From Legionella hackeliae (GTDB taxonomy: Bacteria; Pseudomonadota; Gammaproteobacteria; Legionellales; Legionellaceae), in contig NZ_LN681225.1 in assembly GCF_000953655.1 (NCBI RefSeq), positions 2,507,001 through 2,571,000 on the forward strand: a DNA stretch of 64,000 bases, in the 5' to 3' direction. The translations under genes and the position numbers were made by a program. The stretch's first letter is position 1. Each line of letters opens with the position of its first letter. Positions 24,965-34,748 of the stretch are shown here, piece after piece. Below the pieces are notes generated by a model, which saw only the letters and a list, made by a program, of their open reading frames with translations, searched no databases and had not been told where the DNA came from.

Positions 24965-27900
24965 TTAAAGTGACGTTACATCTTGAGTAAACAATATACC
25001 CAAGCCAGTACCTGAATAAACTTCCACTGTTGTAGGAGTACTAAATTGCTGTTGAGCAACCTGTCCCCAACTTTTACCCACAGTTGCCAAGCCAATAATG
25101 GCATTTTCCAAGGCAGAACGGCCAATACCATTCTGCACGGTGATATTGTCGCCACCGCCTGTACCACCAATTGTTACTGTGGTATTGGCTGACTGAAATG
25201 CATTACCGAATCCTTCAATAAATGAGGATGCGAACAAAGAGCCATAGCGTAAAAGATAGTGATGGTTAACCTTACTAGAAATGGCCGTTCTTGCTGTATT
25301 TGGATCAATTGCATAAGCACTAATGGAGATGGTTCGTCCAGCCCCGGGAACAGACATTGTGTTAAAACTGATGACCATCTTGTCTGCATTGCTTGGTAAA
25401 TTGAAGCTTCCTATGAGTTTGGCACCTTTAAACCTGCCTGAAACAATAGTCGCTAAAATTGGCCCAGGTTCATCGCTATTTACGGAAGTATCTAGAACTG
25501 CAAAGAGAATATCCCCTGTTTTAATGATGGCTTTTTGATTGGTATTTATACCACCACCAGGCACTTGGGCTTGATCCTGATTGGCAACTTGTCCTGAGGC
25601 TCCAGCAGTAGTTATTGCGGCTGCTTCTTTTGCTGCCTCGGGTTCTGAAGTCGCGTTATAAGCCTGAGCATTCACTTTCTGCCAAGACTGGAGCGATTGA
25701 TTTGCAGTACCCAGCATTTGCGCCATACGTTGTTGGATTCTTTGCTGAAAACGTTGATCAGCGAGTTGTTGATTTTGTCTATTTAAAATAGCTTGTAATT
25801 GTTTAGCATTGCTAGCTTCTTCTTGTGCAGCCGCAGCAGGCCCCCCAGCTCCAGTAAGACTAGGTATTGAACCTGGAATACCGGCAACTGTGGACGGTGC
25901 CCCCTCTTGAGTAACTGCTGTTAAACCAGCAACCTCCGAGCCTGGAAAACCTGCTTCTTGTAACTCTGCATTAGTAAAGCCGGCATCCTGCAAATCTTTG
26001 GCACTATAGCCTGCATTCTTAAGATCGGCGGCACTAAAACCAGCATCTTTCAAATCTTTCGCACTATAACCGGCGGCTTTAAGTTGACTTGCAGAAAAAC
26101 CAGCGTTTTTAAGATCAGCAGCACTAAAACCAGCATCTTTTAATTCACTTGCAGAAAAACCAGCATTCTTAAGCTCAGCAGCACTAAAACCAGCTGCACG
26201 TAATTCTCTGGCAGAGAAGCCTGCATTTTTCAAGTCAGCCGCACTGAAGCCGGCATTTTTTAATTCAGCAGCGGTAAAGCCCGCGGCTCTTAGTTCTGCT
26301 GCAGTATAACCTGCCGCTTTCATCGCTGCAGCACTACATCCTAATGTTTGTCTTATTGTAGTAGCGGATACACCTGCAGCTCTAGCTGCTTGTAATGAAG
26401 CCACACTGCAATCAGCATTTCTTCCAGCAGCAATTGCTGCTGCAGTCCCTACTCCTGCACGCCGTAATTGTTCGGGTGTAAAGCCCGCAGCAAGAAGTTC
26501 TGCAGGGGTAAAACCTGCTGCCGACAAAGCTTTAGCGTCATATCCAGCATTCTTCAATGCTTCAGCGCTACAACCATTTAACTCACGAATTCGCTTAGCA
26601 GAAACACCCTGACTAAATAAATATTTTAATTTCGCTGGATCACAACCTGCTGCACGAATTGTAGCATCAGAAAGTCCTGTTGCAGCTTGAATTTGATCCG
26701 GTGTAAAACCCGCTGCCACTAGTTGCTGTGGCGTAAATCCTGCTGCCGCCAAATCATTGGCATCAAAGCCGGCCGCCTTTAAGGCATCGATGCTACAACC
26801 ATTTAAATCGCGAATTCTTTTAGCAGAGACTCCTTGGACCAGTAAGGCTCTTAATTTATTTGGATCACAACCAGCCGCTCGAACAGCTGCATCACTCACA
26901 GGACTTGCTGCTGCAATTTGAGCCGGTGTGAAACCAGCATTGGCTAAGTCGGCATCTGTAAATCCTGCATCTTTTAATGCTTGTGCACCATAACCAGCCG
27001 CTTTGAGGGCTGAAGCACTGCAACCATTTAATGCGCGTATTCTTTTAGCAGATACACCTTTAGACAAAAGCACTCTTAATTTGTCTGGATCACAACCTGC
27101 AGCCTTAATAGCTTCATCACTGGTCGTACCTGCAGCAGCAATTTGCGCAGGTGTAAAACCAGCATTGGCTAAATCAGCATCTGTAAAACCTGCTGCTTTT
27201 AGCGCATCAGCACTACAGCCTGCATATTGTCTGATAAGTTTGGCACTCACCCCGGCAAGGCGTTCTTTTCTTAGTATTTCAACATCACAGCCAGCACTTT
27301 TAATATCTGCAGGTGTAATACCGGGAGGTAACTCAGCTTCCGCAGCAGCTATTTCCCCGGGCGTAAAGCCGGCATTTCGTAAATCATCAGGGGTAAAACC
27401 TGCATTCAGTAAATCTCTAGCTCCGAATCCAGCTTGTCTCAACTCGCTAGGAGTAAATCCTGCATTTTTTAAATCAGCTGCACTAAAGCCTGCGTTTCTT
27501 AAATCTGCCGCAGTGTAACCTGCTGCTTTTAATTGAGCCGCACTACAACCACTAATTCGACGAATGGCTGCAGCAGTCACGCCTGCAGCGCGCAAACGTT
27601 TTAAATTATCAACTTGACAACCAGCACTACGAACATCCGCAGCAGTCATTCCATTGGGTAAACCGCTCGCTTTTGCAATATCATTATCAGAGAATCCTGC
27701 TCCCTTTAACTCACCATCCGTAAAACCACCATCTTTCATTTCCTGGGCAGTAAAGCCAGCATTCCTTAATTCGCAAGCATCAAAACCACAAAGTCGGAGC
27801 CTTCCTGCATCAAATCCTGCATCCTTCAATTGCCGGGCATTAAAACCTGCTGCCCTTAATTCTTTACAGGGGCAAACCTGCTGTAAATCTTTGATTTGAT

Positions 27901-28432
27901 ATCCAATATCTTTTAATTGCGTACAATTACACCCTGCTTTTAAATCAGTAAGTGTTGCACCCTGATTAACGACATCGGTTACCGCAGCCTTGCTACAACT
28001 GCTGTTTTGCAGCGATTGAATCCATAAACTACGTTGTGGCCCAGATTCATCTTCACGGGCAAGTGTGGCAAATCCAACCCCACCCTCTCCCTGCTGTGGA
28101 CCTATGGCTTGAATGCCCTCCCCCATTGCTTGAGATCGAATAATAGTAGGAATAGCGCTACCACCGGTCTGCATAGCTTGCGCAGCTTGAGTAACATTTT
28201 GCTCTTGTTGTAATTTGGCATATTGAACAGTTGGGTCAAGAGCCCCTGGAATTGATTGAATGCCTGGTACAGTGGCTACTGTGGATGGGCCCCCGTTAAT
28301 ATCAGCACCACTCCTTAATCTTATGATTCCGATAGCAACAGCAATAATCAATAAGAGTGCAGTGAAAATAATAATTACTCGTGTTCGGGTGTTGGTAAAC
28401 AGTGCTTTTAGATTTTCTTTTTTACCTGCCAT
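24965..28432 (-). CDS. icmE: Dot/Icm core protein IcmE/DotG, expanded repeat form
   Basis: DotG is the VirB10-like protein linking inner and outer membrane rings of the Dot/Icm core. One membrane helix (about 18-37) is followed by a very long repeat domain and a conserved C-terminal VirB10/TrbI-like domain (about 960-1155, ending in IEGFGNAFQSANTT...VYSGTGLGILF). The repeat domain (about 175-830) is built from ten-residue units of the form AGFSAADLKN. In one region it is also organised as about 75-residue super-repeats marked by GCDPxKL and GVSAKRIRxLNGCS. At 1155 aa it is roughly 100 residues longer than L. pneumophila DotG, apparently through extra repeats. It begins three bases after the icmK stop. 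Confidence 0.97.
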   Translation of the reverse strand: MAGKKENLKALFTNTRTRVIIIFTALLLIIAVAIGIIRLRSGADINGGPSTVATVPGIQSIPGALDPTVQYAKLQQEQNVTQAAQAMQTGGSAIPTIIRSQAMGEGIQAIGPQQGEGGVGFATLAREDESGPQRSLWIQSLQNSSCSKAAVTDVVNQGATLTDLKAGCNCTQLKDIGYQIKDLQQVCPCKELRAAGFNARQLKDAGFDAGRLRLCGFDACELRNAGFTAQEMKDGGFTDGELKGAGFSDNDIAKASGLPNGMTAADVRSAGCQVDNLKRLRAAGVTAAAIRRISGCSAAQLKAAGYTAADLRNAGFSAADLKNAGFTPSELRQAGFGARDLLNAGFTPDDLRNAGFTPGEIAAAEAELPPGITPADIKSAGCDVEILRKERLAGVSAKLIRQYAGCSADALKAAGFTDADLANAGFTPAQIAAAGTTSDEAIKAAGCDPDKLRVLLSKGVSAKRIRALNGCSASALKAAGYGAQALKDAGFTDADLANAGFTPAQIAAASPVSDAAVRAAGCDPNKLRALLVQGVSAKRIRDLNGCSIDALKAAGFDANDLAAAGFTPQQLVAAGFTPDQIQAATGLSDATIRAAGCDPAKLKYLFSQGVSAKRIRELNGCSAEALKNAGYDAKALSAAGFTPAELLAAGFTPEQLRRAGVGTAAAIAAGRNADCSVASLQAARAAGVSATTIRQTLGCSAAAMKAAGYTAAELRAAGFTAAELKNAGFSAADLKNAGFSARELRAAGFSAAELKNAGFSASELKDAGFSAADLKNAGFSASQLKAAGYSAKDLKDAGFSAADLKNAGYSAKDLQDAGFTNAELQEAGFPGSEVAGLTAVTQEGAPSTVAGIPGSIPSLTGAGGPAAAAQEEASNAKQLQAILNRQNQQLADQRFQQRIQQRMAQMLGTANQSLQSWQKVNAQAYNATSEPEAAKEAAAITTAGASGQVANQDQAQVPGGGINTNQKAIIKTGDILFAVLDTSVNSDEPGPILATIVSGRFKGAKLIGSFNLPSNADKMVISFNTMSVPGAGRTISISAYAIDPNTARTAISSKVNHHYLLRYGSLFASSFIEGFGNAFQSANTTVTIGGTGGGDNITVQNGIGRSALENAIIGLATVGKSWGQVAQQQFSTPTTVEVYSGTGLGILFTQDVTSL
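25940..27890 (-). repeat. In-frame 30-base and 225-base repeats inside icmE
   Basis: The coding repeats of icmE. Thirty-base units encode AGF(S/T)xxxLKx decapeptides; a run of about 13 uninterrupted units lies at about 25940-26320. About 26500-27200 holds consecutive 75-codon modules, each containing GCDPxKL, GVSAKRIRxLNGCS and several decapeptides. Copies differ at many synonymous sites, so most are old, but neighbouring units are close enough for slipped-strand or unequal exchange. Confidence 0.9.
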
Positions 28433-28435
28433 TTA

Positions 28436-29539
28436 TTATAACCCTTCTACCTTTAGTTGCATGACTTTTCCGTGCCAGGAAACAAGTAATACAGGAGATT
28501 TCTGCATTTCATAAGCGTGCATCCCATCTGCACTAGTCATACTGGCTATCCAACCAGGAGACAAGATTGTGAGATTGGTTCTTACATACATTTTTTCATT
28601 TAAAAGCCAACCACGAGCATCGCCACCGCTTATTGTTAAACGTTGACTTCCTGGAGGAGGGACTCCATCCAGAACATGAAGAAGCAAATCATTAGCGCTA
28701 GGCGGGATACCTTCTTCCATCGGCATTGCCTTTGCATTAGGGCCAATGCCTTGCACTCGTAAATCAACCCGATAGTCCACTGCCTTTTGCCCTGGAATGA
28801 GAGTCAGCATAACGGGTGTATTCAGCCCTCGCAAACGCACAGCCAAATTGCCGTAGGTATAGAGTTTCATTGATTGAATCATCAATGTATTACCCGTTTT
28901 ATCCCATTGGATATTAAAAGAGGCAGGATCTCCTAAATCATATGCACTAATGGGCCAAGGTGCTCCAGTCGAATCAAGAAAAACAAGTGAGGAGACAAAT
29001 CCCTGAGATAAACGAATAACAGGCGGTGTAGAACCTGGTGATAAATTCACAAATTGTGATGTTGCTGTTGGCTTTGGTGGTGTACCTGCTGTCGCAGCAT
29101 TTGCATATTCAGAGGCATTATAGATTTGTTTTAATCTGACAATTTGTTCAGGTGTCAGAGGAAATAACTGGCGAGTAACCCCATCAAACGCCTGGCTATC
29201 AATGAGCTCATTATCAGCTACAGTTGGACCTTGATTCTGTGCTTGTTGTTGCTGCTGTTGTGGCGGTGGAGGTGGTGGCTGATTTGCAGGGGTTTGTGCT
29301 GTTGCGGCAGATGCTGCAGGTGTTGCTGCAGTGGTCACTGGTGCCTGCTGCTGTCCTTGATTTGGTTGAACTATTGGTGACAAAGCGTTACTGCTTTGAG
29401 AAAGCTTTTGTTGCAAAAGACGAAGCTGCTGTAAAGCTTGTTGAGCAGAATCAGACTCAGATCCATAGCTTAAATGCATTGACTCAAGGATAAGGACAGT
29501 AGCTATACCGAAATACCGCATCACTTTTTTCTTTTTCAT
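28436..29539 (-). CDS. icmK: Dot/Icm outer-membrane ring protein IcmK/DotH
   Basis: Periplasmic/outer-membrane component of the Dot/Icm core, the VirB9-like partner of DotC, DotD and DotG. The protein is 367 aa with an N-terminal signal peptide (about 1-26, basic MKKKKV then IATVLILESMHLSYG). Next comes a Gln/Ala/Pro-rich low-complexity segment at about 30-105 containing a run of Pro and Gln. The conserved domain (about 110-367) begins near FDGVTRQLFPLTPEQI and ends in a beta-rich VirB9-like region (WHGKVMQLKVEGL). Its ATG overlaps the icmL stop by four bases, so the two are translationally coupled. Confidence 0.96.
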   Translation of the reverse strand: MKKKKVMRYFGIATVLILESMHLSYGSESDSAQQALQQLRLLQQKLSQSSNALSPIVQPNQGQQQAPVTTAATPAASAATAQTPANQPPPPPPQQQQQQAQNQGPTVADNELIDSQAFDGVTRQLFPLTPEQIVRLKQIYNASEYANAATAGTPPKPTATSQFVNLSPGSTPPVIRLSQGFVSSLVFLDSTGAPWPISAYDLGDPASFNIQWDKTGNTLMIQSMKLYTYGNLAVRLRGLNTPVMLTLIPGQKAVDYRVDLRVQGIGPNAKAMPMEEGIPPSANDLLLHVLDGVPPPGSQRLTISGGDARGWLLNEKMYVRTNLTILSPGWIASMTSADGMHAYEMQKSPVLLVSWHGKVMQLKVEGL

Positions 29540-30177
29540 TGCGATATTCCACCACTAGCAGGTCCTACAACAAACTGAGATATACCAATACCACGTGGAG
29601 AGTTTAATGTTGATACTCTTGTTATTAACATAGTTACCACATTATTTTGTTGAGAGAACTCGCTGGCACTCTGATAAGTGACGAGAATTGGCATTTGTAC
29701 ACGCCAGGAATATCTTCCATTTAATAAACCTTTCTGTAGGATAATTGGAGCACGAGTCGCCACAGCGGAAACAATCAATTTCTTGGCTTTGACTGCATCC
29801 AAGTTATTAGACTCTTGTAATGCACTTAAAAATTGGGTCCACCCATCTGCCGTAAAGAAGCCTGATGAAGCCTGAAGTTCTTCCCTGTAATTTACGAAAT
29901 TGTAGGTAAACGCGGCAATAGCTGCCTGGTTTGCCCATTGTAAAACAGCGGAATCTGATTGGTTAGGTTCACTTAAAGGATATAAAGGTGTTATTCGCCC
30001 ATTAATACTCGTTGCAAAATATTTTGGGGCAGGCGGATGCGTCAGTAAATAGAACGTCAATGAGCCCAAAATACAATTTACAAGAATAGAAATTAAAAGG
30101 GCGACCATTATTTTACGTTGGCCGTCACGATAAAACGCATTTCTCATTGCAACAGTTGTTAAAGCATCTTCAGCCAT
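29536..30177 (-). CDS. icmL: Dot/Icm inner-membrane protein IcmL/DotI
   Basis: DotI is a VirB8-like inner-membrane protein that forms a complex with its short paralogue DotJ. The protein is 213 aa. A cytoplasmic N-terminus of about 22 residues precedes one membrane helix (about 22-46, IMVALLISILVNCILGSLTFYLL). The periplasmic domain (50-213) carries the FATSINGRITPLYPLSEP and VQMPILVTYQSASEF segments typical of the family. The coding region begins 11 bases after icmM and overlaps icmK. Confidence 0.97.
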   Translation of the reverse strand: MAEDALTTVAMRNAFYRDGQRKIMVALLISILVNCILGSLTFYLLTHPPAPKYFATSINGRITPLYPLSEPNQSDSAVLQWANQAAIAAFTYNFVNYREELQASSGFFTADGWTQFLSALQESNNLDAVKAKKLIVSAVATRAPIILQKGLLNGRYSWRVQMPILVTYQSASEFSQQNNVVTMLITRVSTLNSPRGIGISQFVVGPASGGISQ

Positions 30178-30188
30178 ATTATCCTCGA

Positions 30189-30473
30189 TTACTGCGGTAT
30201 GATCCTCGTTTCATCCTCGTTAACAGGATCAGGTTCAAGCATAGGTGTGCCCGAATAATTCGGAGTATTTAGTGGGTTTAATTGCACAGGCGGCGTAATC
30301 CCACTCGTTGCATAAAAATCAGGCTCCGGCTGATTAAAATGAATATAATAAATTAAAAGACTTAATACTATATTTAACATCAACGATACAATAACAAATG
30401 TTCCAGCCTTTCGGTAGGTACGAATATAAAATGCTTTGGAACGCTTTATCGTATCCCACGTTTCTCGGCCCAT
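30189..30473 (-). CDS. icmM: Dot/Icm inner-membrane protein IcmM/DotJ
   Basis: A 94-aa truncated paralogue of DotI that assembles with it in the inner membrane. It shares the DotI-type layout: a basic N-terminus (RSKAFYIRTYRKAG), one membrane helix at about 25-46 (TFVIVSLMLNIVLSLLIYYI) and a short periplasmic tail with the FYATSGITPPVQLNPLN motif that parallels DotI. The length equals that of the L. pneumophila protein. It lies 11 bases from each neighbour. Confidence 0.96.
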   Translation of the reverse strand: MGRETWDTIKRSKAFYIRTYRKAGTFVIVSLMLNIVLSLLIYYIHFNQPEPDFYATSGITPPVQLNPLNTPNYSGTPMLEPDPVNEDETRIIPQ

Positions 30474-30484
30474 TCTACCCTCAT

Positions 30485-31051
30485 CTAAATAATTGCATCT
30501 CGGAAAGTAATTTCAATGCGTGAATTGGGTGATTTATCACCACCTTGAGTGTAAGCCATAATAGGTTTATCACTCCCCTCTCCCACTGTAAATAGTAACC
30601 GGCTATCAACTCCTTGAGACCATAAATAATCAGCCACTGCTCTTGATCTTGCCAAAGTTAAGGCATGTTCACGTTTAGCAGAAACATATTTACTGCTAAA
30701 ACTGGTAACCGTAATCGCTACCTTGCGAAACTGTTTTAAAAAGCCTGCCACATTATTCAGTAAACCGTAGGACTGCCAAGTCAGTCGCGGAGATTGATCC
30801 GCAAATAAAGCTGCCGAAGGAATACTAATTAAATAATCAGAGCCGATTGTTATAACTTTAACACCACATTTAGCAAGATTTTTTTGCATGCGTATCACTT
30901 CTTTATCAGAAGTGCCTTCTACTTTCCTTGGTAATTTTGGTCCTTCCATAACCATAACACCGCCTCTATGGCAACCAAATAATAATAGAGACGCAAGCAA
31001 AGTGGCATGCCATGTTGTAAATTTTCTTAAACCAACATGCAATCGTCTCAC
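30485..31051 (-). CDS. icmN: Dot/Icm lipoprotein IcmN/DotK (LphA)
   Basis: Outer-membrane lipoprotein of the Dot/Icm system with a peptidoglycan-binding OmpA-like domain, known to be dispensable or partly so in L. pneumophila. The 188-aa product has a signal peptide ending in the lipobox LLLFGC (lipidated C27). The C-terminal OmpA/MotB-like domain (about 75-188) carries the conserved segment SRAVADYLWSQGVDSRLLFTVGEGSDKP and NSRIEITFR. It starts after a 147-base gap following icmO, which leaves room for a promoter of the icmN-M-L-K-E group. Confidence 0.95.
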   Translation of the reverse strand: MRRLHVGLRKFTTWHATLLASLLLFGCHRGGVMVMEGPKLPRKVEGTSDKEVIRMQKNLAKCGVKVITIGSDYLISIPSAALFADQSPRLTWQSYGLLNNVAGFLKQFRKVAITVTSFSSKYVSAKREHALTLARSRAVADYLWSQGVDSRLLFTVGEGSDKPIMAYTQGGDKSPNSRIEITFRDAII

Positions 31052-31198
31052 TTCATACCCTCTTAATTATTAGATTTCCCATTCCATCAAATAAAAACAT
31101 ACAAATCATTGCGTTACAAGCAGTTGTTGAAAATTAAGTGGGAAGTGAGTAAGAAAAGGACATTCTTCACTGTATATATTGATATAAGAAGGGAGTCT

Positions 31199-33547
31199 TT
31201 AGATTTCTTCTGAAGCTTTGGCATTTGCTTTTTCACGTTCACTAACAATTTTGTCAGAAAGCATGTTCACTAATTGTGACAAGTCTGAAGCACTAATTTC
31301 ATCTCGCTCTTGAGGAGGATAGTTTGTAGCCATTTGGAAGTCTTTAATTAACTCATTCGCCACGGTACCTGCATATTTATCTTTAGCACCACTAATACGC
31401 TCAATAACAGAAAGATAATTTCTTGTTTCATTTATTGCCAACAAAGGTTGTGAAAACTGTTCGATATCTTTAGCAAGAAGAGGTAAGGCATTCGCTTGAC
31501 GGCGAAGTTTGCTAAAGATTGTTAGTATTCCGTCTTCCTCTTCTTCAACAATTTCCTCAATTGGAGCAGGTTCATTATGGCCATGAAAAGCGAGTAATGC
31601 GGCTACTCCACGTTCAATGGGTTCGCTGACATTAGATTCATGTAAAGCTTTAGTAATTAATGTAATCTCTTCAGTTTCAACCACTTTATTGATACTTAAG
31701 TCTCCGCTCTCAAGTATTTTTTGAAAGCCAGACAACTGTTTTTGTAGCTTCATTAAATATTCGTCAGGAGGCGGCTCAACTTTTAAGAACTGATTAAGTT
31801 TCAACTGTTTTACTGGCTTAGGATTGGCGTAAAACATACGTGCGCGAACAATTTTTGATTTAAAGAAGATATGGGCTTCACCCTCGGTTTGCTCTTTCAA
31901 ATCTAGCAAATCGATACGGGCTCGTTTTTCAAAAGAAGAACTTTTTGTATCAAGATAGCTGTTCGCCATGCTTGTTTCTTTTGTTTGGAAAGAATCTACT
32001 TTAGTAACATAGGCCTCACCCGCTGTTTTTGTAAAAAAGTCCCAGGTTTCAGTAGGATCTTCGAGCTTCATACAAATTTTAATGTTTGTGTTAGCTCCGA
32101 TGGACGCCGCCTCTTCTTTAGATGCTTTTTGGAAAGCAGGTAAATCTTGTCCAGCAAAAATTGCAGAGAACCCAAGTGAACGAGCCTGTGCTGGTACCAC
32201 AGCAAATCCTTGAACGGCATAATAACCATACTCATCCAAAATACACATATAAGGTGTAGGCGAATTAGTGGGTTTTCTTTCAATCACATCGCGGTAATCA
32301 CCCTCCACCTGGTCACCCAAACCTGCTGCCATCATTGCCTTTAATGAAGAAACAATGACTTTACCCAAGTTAGATAATTCATCGGGTGATTTCTCCAAAG
32401 CAGGAAGCAGTACAACAAGAATGCGTCGATTAAGAACAACGTCTTTAAAATCTACCTCTGCCAGGTTAGTTCTAATAATATGACCATAGGTATCTGCCAA
32501 TGAAGAAAACACACGAACTAACTGCATGGTAATAAAACCGTGTTGTTCCAATACCTGTGAAACCTGTTTCCCTTTTTTCTCTTTATTGTAACCAGGCAAG
32601 TTAAATAGATAGTTTCGTATTGGGTCGGTAATCAATTTAGGCACAGACTCAATACTAATGCTCTCCTGCTCATCACGTGGGAAAACTTTATCAAGAACGA
32701 TAGATTCTATTCGTCCCAAGTCAAAATAGTTACGAATCGTATTGGCATCAAGCAGTAATGCGCCTTCATCCCGCATGTATACGAGTAGTTTCATTAAGGC
32801 TTCTACGAAACTGATAGCACGACCTTTCCACATATCGCCATCAGAAGATTGACCTGAAGAACCCATTAAGCTAACAACAAGCTGAGTTAACATACTTGAA
32901 GAACCTTGGCAAAACGGGTTAAGTGTATTAGAGAGGCGTCGCTCCTGAGGTCCGACAATATCCCGGGCACCCGTCATAAAGTTAATTAGTAGCAAATCAT
33001 CTTCTCGTCCCATGCTGCGAACCATCGAGAAAACCTTTGCATAGAGTGAGTTATCCCCTTTACCATCCACATAGATAAAGCCACTTGCTTGTACCAACGC
33101 GTTATAGGCAAGGGAAACCAAGGTTTCGGTTTTACCACTACCGGTAGAGCCAAAAATAAGGGCATGCGTTCTTAGGTCATCGTTTGCAAACCATAATTCT
33201 TCTTTGGTCTTGCGATCATTGCCAAAAAAAGCAATACCTCTTGCAATATTTGGAGTGCCAATACCCGGTTTCAAATCATTGTAATCTTTTACTCTTGCAA
33301 TTTTAGGTAAGCGAAAGGGTAGTATTTGCTTGCGAGAAAAGGCAAATAAGAAAAAGCCAACTCCAATAAGAAGCATCAGACTAGAAACTTGCGAGATATA
33401 ATAAGCAACCGCACCTAAGCACACCAGGACAATTGATACATTCGTGGGATCTGAGAAAAAATCACCAATTCGCTGTCCAAGAGTGCGGGTATCACGCAAT
33501 AGCTGAGTTGGGTCTATTTCATGACGTGAATCAATACCTCGCATCAT
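31199..33547 (-). CDS. icmO: Type IV coupling protein IcmO/DotL
   Basis: VirD4-class coupling ATPase that receives effectors from the IcmS/IcmW, DotM and DotN adaptors. The protein is 782 aa, one off the L. pneumophila length. Two N-terminal membrane helices (about 36-52 and 55-71) precede the ATPase domain with Walker A FGSTGSGKT (132-140) and Walker B CILDEYGYY at about residue 435. The C-terminal extension (about 580-782), charged and helical, is the part that binds DotN, IcmSW and LvgA in L. pneumophila. Two tandem ATGs (33547, 33544) overlap the icmP stop, with GGAG just upstream inside icmP. Confidence 0.97.
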   Translation of the reverse strand: MMRGIDSRHEIDPTQLLRDTRTLGQRIGDFFSDPTNVSIVLVCLGAVAYYISQVSSLMLLIGVGFFLFAFSRKQILPFRLPKIARVKDYNDLKPGIGTPNIARGIAFFGNDRKTKEELWFANDDLRTHALIFGSTGSGKTETLVSLAYNALVQASGFIYVDGKGDNSLYAKVFSMVRSMGREDDLLLINFMTGARDIVGPQERRLSNTLNPFCQGSSSMLTQLVVSLMGSSGQSSDGDMWKGRAISFVEALMKLLVYMRDEGALLLDANTIRNYFDLGRIESIVLDKVFPRDEQESISIESVPKLITDPIRNYLFNLPGYNKEKKGKQVSQVLEQHGFITMQLVRVFSSLADTYGHIIRTNLAEVDFKDVVLNRRILVVLLPALEKSPDELSNLGKVIVSSLKAMMAAGLGDQVEGDYRDVIERKPTNSPTPYMCILDEYGYYAVQGFAVVPAQARSLGFSAIFAGQDLPAFQKASKEEAASIGANTNIKICMKLEDPTETWDFFTKTAGEAYVTKVDSFQTKETSMANSYLDTKSSSFEKRARIDLLDLKEQTEGEAHIFFKSKIVRARMFYANPKPVKQLKLNQFLKVEPPPDEYLMKLQKQLSGFQKILESGDLSINKVVETEEITLITKALHESNVSEPIERGVAALLAFHGHNEPAPIEEIVEEEEDGILTIFSKLRRQANALPLLAKDIEQFSQPLLAINETRNYLSVIERISGAKDKYAGTVANELIKDFQMATNYPPQERDEISASDLSQLVNMLSDKIVSEREKANAKASEEI

Positions 33548-34677
33548 GGCTCTAACTCCTGCAACTCTTTTGGTGTTAATTTAACTTCTTTCACTGCAAT
33601 TTCCAACGCTTTAATAGCCTCATCAATCATTGGTACAAGCGAACGTCGCCCCATTACTTTTTCAGCACGCCAATGAGCAAAAGCTCCAGCCACTTCTGCA
33701 AAAGGTGTTTGTCGCCCTACACAATTAAGCATATACCATAATCGACGATCAATGGGTTTTAGCCACAAAAATTCCGAACTTGGTACTACTCCATCCTCTC
33801 GAGCGGCTTCTAATAAGGAAGCCATCACTGTGAGCATATAGGCATGCCTTGCTAAAATCTCCTGAACGTTTGGAGCGCCCTGATATTTCTTTAAAATTGT
33901 TTTTGCCACAGAAAAATCAATTTTACCGGTAGAATACGATTTATCTATCGATTCTAATATAGCACTCGCAGAATTCCTGTCTCTATTCATACGTGCCATG
34001 AACACTGCAGCCAAAGCCCAAACTTGAGGAGGACAACGATCAAAGCCATCCCAATAAGGTCCCAATTGTAGTGTAAATACCCGCTTGGCGTCTCCTTTAC
34101 GAACTCCGGCAGTCATTTCCTGCCCAGGAACTGGATTATCCAAAAGCGCATCATCTTTTTTTAATAGCTTATATTTTCGGGCAAATTCCATGGGGGTAAG
34201 AGCCATTGACCAAGGCCCTTTATTAATATCGACACTGGCGAGGTCTTCCTTAACTACTGGCATAATTGCCATCCAATTATGCTGCTCCTGTGCCCGCAGT
34301 GTTTTCATATTATGTGCTCTGCGGAATTTTAACGTGATATCAGATTTGTAGAGAAAAATAGCCAAGATAACAAGCATAGCTACCACGGGATAGCGAATAT
34401 AATCACCGACACTTTTTGTTAAATCAACAAATTGTTCCCAACCCACTGTGGCGGGATCAATGGTTTGCATTAAGTAAATATCATTCTCGAGTTGAGCATT
34501 ACTCACAAAAAAGCTAACCAATTTTGCTTGCAAGATATTGAGGTAGAAAACGAAGGCAACAATATGTTGATGCCCTAATTTCCAAACAAAAAAGAGAGAG
34601 AAAAACACCAGTACCATAACCCACACTGGTGCCATCGAATTGTCGCCGCCGCCTTGTTGCTGTGGTTGTTGAGCCAT
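33544..34677 (-). CDS. icmP: Dot/Icm coupling-complex protein IcmP/DotM
   Basis: Inner-membrane subunit of the coupling complex that binds DotL and recognises Glu-rich C-terminal signals in effectors. The protein is 377 aa. Two membrane segments are visible, at about 15-33 (APVWVMVLVFFSLFFVW) and about 92-108 (YPVVAMLVILAIFLY). The soluble cytoplasmic domain (about 115-377) follows, with conserved-looking stretches KGPWSMALTPMEFARKY and DRRLWYMLNCVGRQ. It ends within the icmO start (ATGA overlap). Confidence 0.96.
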   Translation of the reverse strand: MAQQPQQQGGGDNSMAPVWVMVLVFFSLFFVWKLGHQHIVAFVFYLNILQAKLVSFFVSNAQLENDIYLMQTIDPATVGWEQFVDLTKSVGDYIRYPVVAMLVILAIFLYKSDITLKFRRAHNMKTLRAQEQHNWMAIMPVVKEDLASVDINKGPWSMALTPMEFARKYKLLKKDDALLDNPVPGQEMTAGVRKGDAKRVFTLQLGPYWDGFDRCPPQVWALAAVFMARMNRDRNSASAILESIDKSYSTGKIDFSVAKTILKKYQGAPNVQEILARHAYMLTVMASLLEAAREDGVVPSSEFLWLKPIDRRLWYMLNCVGRQTPFAEVAGAFAHWRAEKVMGRRSLVPMIDEAIKALEIAVKEVKLTPKELQELEP

Positions 34678-34748
34678 CCGCTTTTCAAATAAAAATGTTA
34701 ATTAAAAGAAAGTATATACTCTCTTTAACTGCGGTGCGACCATCCGGT

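Noticed and set aside
27003-27518. Open frame of 171 codons on the plus strand inside icmE
   Set aside because: It is the antisense of the icmE decapeptide repeats; its periodic Ala/Pro/Lys composition comes from the repeat and it has no RBS.
24965-28432. icmE repeats read as pentapeptide repeats or as a CRISPR-like array
   Set aside because: The units are ten residues (30 bases) in frame within a conserved secretion gene, without spacers of unrelated sequence.
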